From Bacteroidaceae bacterium (GTDB lineage Bacteria > Bacteroidota > Bacteroidia > Bacteroidales > Bacteroidaceae): a stretch of DNA of 64,000 nucleotides. The stretch is from contig JAFTUK010000056.1 of NCBI GenBank assembly GCA_017466325.1, forward strand, positions 1-64,000, given 5' to 3'. This document shows, piece after piece, positions 61,925 through 64,000 of the stretch. Within the stretch, counting starts at the first letter, position 1. Each line of letters starts with the position of its first letter. Position numbers and translations under genes: made by a program. The notes beneath the pieces were generated by a model, which made no database searches, was not told the DNA's origin, and was given only the letters and a program-made list of their open reading frames with translations.

Positions 61925-62737
61925 TTATCCTTTCAGTTTATAGCATTCCTCCCTGAGCCATTGCGCCCATTGGGTGTCGGTTTTGGATTGGTTGAAGTGC
62001 TGGTAGGGGATGGGCTTGCCTATGTATATCTTGAAGTGCTTGCCACGGGCGGTCTTCATCATCTGGCGGGGCAGGAGGATGAGGCCTATGTTGAACTTCA
62101 TGCCCAGTTTGCGGCGTATCCATTCAAGGGCATAGAAGGGTGTGGAGTTGCGGCCGTCGAAGTACATGGGCACTATGTCGCGCTTTGCTTCCACGCTCTG
62201 CTTTATTACGCTCTTCTTCCATTCTATGTCCTGGATCTTGCCGTCGATGTAGCGCGAGCAGAAACCGGCAGGGAAACTGATCAGTTGGGTGTCGGGGTCG
62301 TTGTAGGCGCGTTGTACCCCCTCCATGTCGGCACGTTTCTGGCGTCCCATGGTATTGACGGGCAGGAAGACGCTTCTGAGGGGTTCGATGTACATGAGCA
62401 GGTCGTTGACGATGACCTTTATCTTGGGAAAGAAGTCGCCGAATACGGCTATGTAGGATATGCCGTCGAAGGCTCCCAGCGGATGGTTGCTGACGAGCAT
62501 GTAATGCCCTTGCTTGTCAAGGTTTTCCATGCCTTGCACGGTATATGTTACCTTCATGTCCTCGGACATGGCTTTGGCAAAGGCCGCCCCATCGTTGTGT
62601 CCCAGACGGGTGAGTATGTCGTTCATCTCCTTTTGGCAGATGAGGCGCTCCATCATGCGTATGACGAAGGCGGGAAGTTTCTTCCTTAGTTTGGGAGCCT
62701 TGTTGGTGATGACGGATTCGAGGTTGATGAGTTGCAT
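61925..62737 (-). CDS. PlsC-like acyltransferase
   Basis: Membrane-associated glycerolipid acyltransferase-like protein, 270 residues from ATG 62737 (MQLINLESVITNKAPKLRKK); an in-frame upstream start at 62770 reads through a palindromic spacer and is less likely. The HX4D motif is VSNHPLGAFDG, and the second block is NTMGRQKRADMEGVQRAYND then LISFPAGFCSRY. In Bacteroidales similar proteins belong to the hemolysin-like acyltransferases of ornithine or glycine lipid synthesis. The partner N-acyltransferase gene is not adjacent, so acceptor is uncertain. Confidence 0.85.
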   Translation of the reverse strand: MQLINLESVITNKAPKLRKKLPAFVIRMMERLICQKEMNDILTRLGHNDGAAFAKAMSEDMKVTYTVQGMENLDKQGHYMLVSNHPLGAFDGISYIAVFGDFFPKIKVIVNDLLMYIEPLRSVFLPVNTMGRQKRADMEGVQRAYNDPDTQLISFPAGFCSRYIDGKIQDIEWKKSVIKQSVEAKRDIVPMYFDGRNSTPFYALEWIRRKLGMKFNIGLILLPRQMMKTARGKHFKIYIGKPIPYQHFNQSKTDTQWAQWLREECYKLKG

Positions 62738-62838
62738 TTGAAAAAGAAAGGCCCTCCCCCTTGCCCCCATAGGGCGGGGAGTTCCGGAGGGTGTTTGTTA
62801 ATCGTTGTTCCGTAAATGTTGGTGGTGTTCAGAAGTAG

Positions 62839-62863
62839 CCGTTCCCCGTATTAAGGGGAGCGG
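62839..62863 (-). terminator. Hairpin after pfkA
   Basis: CCGTTCCCC (62839-62847) with GGGGAGCGG (62855-62863), one T-G wobble, starting 15 bases after the pfkA stop. Confidence 0.6.
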
Positions 62864-62878
62864 TATATGGCTGGGCTC

Positions 62879-63856
62879 TTAGGTTGAGAGTACTGCCAAG
62901 GCGTTGATGAGTTCCTTTTTCAAGGGTTTGTCGCTCTTTACGGCATTGGTGAAGGGCACGTAGACAATCTCGTCGTTGCGTATGCCTATCATCACGTTGC
63001 GCTGGCCTTCCATCAGTGCCTGAATGGCTCCCACGCCAAGGCGGCTGGCCAGGATGCGGTCCTGTGCGCTGGGGCGGCCTCCGCGTTGCAGGTGGCCAAG
63101 GATGGAAACTCGCACGTCGTATTCGGGGTATTCTTTTTTCACTCGCTCGGCATAGTACATGGCACCGCACTTGGGACTTTCGCTAACCAGCACGATGCAC
63201 GACTTCTTGCTCTTGCGGATGCCGTGTCCGATGAAGAGTTCCAATTGGTCGGCTCCGGTGCTGTCCTCGGGGATGATGGCTGCCTCAGCTCCGGCCGCTA
63301 TGGCGCTGTTCTGTGCCAGGAAACCGGCATCGCGTCCCATCACCTCAACGAAGAAGATGCGTTCGTGACTGTTGGCCGTGTCGCGGATTTTGTCCACGCA
63401 CTCCATGATTGTGTTCAGTGTGGTGTCGTAGCCTATGGTCAGGTCCGTGCCGTTCAGGTCGTTGTCTATTGTGCCGGGCAGACCTATGCATGGCACGTCA
63501 AACTCTTCGGCAAAGATGCGGGCGCCGGTAAGGCTTCCGTTGCCGCCAATTACCACCAGGGCGTCTATGTTGTTGGCCACCATGTTGTTGTAGGCCTTCT
63601 GTCTGCCCTCTGCCGTCTGGAACTCCTTGCTTCTTGCCGTCTTCAGTATGGTTCCGCCACGCTGGATTATGTTGCTCACGTTCTCTGTGGTGAACTCCTT
63701 TATCTCATTGTTCACCAGTCCTTCGTAGCCACGGTAGATGGCTTTCACCTTCATGTCGTTTGCTATGGCGGCACGTGTCACCGCACGTATTGCTGCATTC
63801 ATGCCTGGAGAGTCGCCTCCGGAGGTAAGAATGCCTATGGTCTTTATTCTTGGCAT
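62879..63856 (-). CDS. pfkA: 6-phosphofructokinase
   Basis: ATP-dependent glycolytic enzyme, 325 residues from ATG 63856 ([20 protein letters not shown]); an in-frame upstream start reads through the leader and was rejected. Nucleotide site GGDSPGMN (13-20), GGNGSLTGA, catalytic region [19 protein letters not shown], and substrate loop [16 protein letters not shown] in place of GGDGS is seen in several bacterial enzymes and affects donor preference (ATP or pyrophosphate), so the phosphoryl donor is not settled by sequence alone. Confidence 0.94.
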   Translation of the reverse strand: MPRIKTIGILTSGGDSPGMNAAIRAVTRAAIANDMKVKAIYRGYEGLVNNEIKEFTTENVSNIIQRGGTILKTARSKEFQTAEGRQKAYNNMVANNIDALVVIGGNGSLTGARIFAEEFDVPCIGLPGTIDNDLNGTDLTIGYDTTLNTIMECVDKIRDTANSHERIFFVEVMGRDAGFLAQNSAIAAGAEAAIIPEDSTGADQLELFIGHGIRKSKKSCIVLVSESPKCGAMYYAERVKKEYPEYDVRVSILGHLQRGGRPSAQDRILASRLGVGAIQALMEGQRNVMIGIRNDEIVYVPFTNAVKSDKPLKKELINALAVLST

Positions 63857-63905
63857 AGTATGTGTGTTAATTATTAATGTGTGTCTTTTGGCAGTTTTAC
63901 GCACA

Positions 63906-63913
63906 CAAAGATA
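63906..63913 (-). promoter_or_regulatory. -7 element of pfkA
   Basis: TAtcTTTG on the minus strand, 50 bases before ATG 63856; no well-spaced -33. Confidence 0.5.
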
Positions 63914-64000
63914 CTAAAAAAAAGTTTATGTGCAGATGCAAGTGTGTTTATAAAATTTAAATATGCACAAAACTCTGACAATTTCATGCCATGCCTTAAA

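Overview
The window reads as chromosomal DNA of a Bacteroidales bacterium, most like Prevotella or a close relative. Evidence seen: genes are preceded by the Bacteroidetes promoter (TTTG or TTG, 19-21 bases, TAnnTTTG) rather than -35/-10 boxes, Shine-Dalgarno sequences are mostly absent, there is a BspA-type leucine-rich surface protein, large secreted glycosidases with a C-terminal G.YI.NGKK tail, and the operon DUF1599-DoxX-tpiA-SPOR-folE. No tRNA, rRNA, insertion sequence, prophage or CRISPR array was recognised; the genus is inference.

Layout. 0-4 kb: dnaK (cut by the left edge), recA and a carboxynorspermidine dehydrogenase-like gene, all on the minus strand. 4.5-13.6 kb: an envelope-glycan region with a WecA-like phosphosugar transferase, an MsbA-like ABC exporter, a LuxR-type regulator with a degenerate receiver, a GT4 glycosyltransferase and a LicD protein on the plus strand, meeting an acyltransferase, a Stealth phosphotransferase and a GT2 glycosyltransferase on the minus strand. 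13.7-21.2 kb: mannose-6-phosphate isomerase, a GH84 hexosaminidase, and an SGNH + MBOAT pair for O-acetylation. 21.2-31.4 kb: a BlaI/M56 sensor pair with three operator dyads, peptidase T behind a tandem array of mirror-symmetric promoters, a DUF454 protein, a TonB_C protein, a radical SAM protein, NhaC, TrmB and a coiled-coil membrane protein. 31.5-39.8 kb: a GH31 glycosidase, anaerobic ribonucleotide reductase (nrdD, nrdG), a CDP-alcohol phosphatidyltransferase and GtrA. 40-48 kb: a BspA-TonB_C fusion, then folE, SPOR, tpiA, DoxX, DUF1599, an M23/LysM peptidase and ndk. 48-53.7 kb: oxyR, a five-domain thiol/sulfur protein and thioredoxin, with an M48-TerB protein divergent. 53.7-64 kb: recG, DJ-1, NAD kinase, an ABC exporter, primase, an acyltransferase and phosphofructokinase.

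Most genes are housekeeping or ordinary envelope genes. I did not find a clear new defence or biosynthetic system. The most unusual signals are intergenic: a 76-bp tandem array of overlapping bidirectional promoters built from two alternating palindromes (24.47-24.65 kb), a family of mosaic extragenic palindromes (4.2, 21.3, 42.3 and 59.6 kb), and a second repeat family at gene 3' ends. Gene-level oddities are the BspA-TonB_C fusion, the long SPOR/folE overlap, a terminator between nrdD and nrdG, and a receiver domain without its phosphorylation residues.
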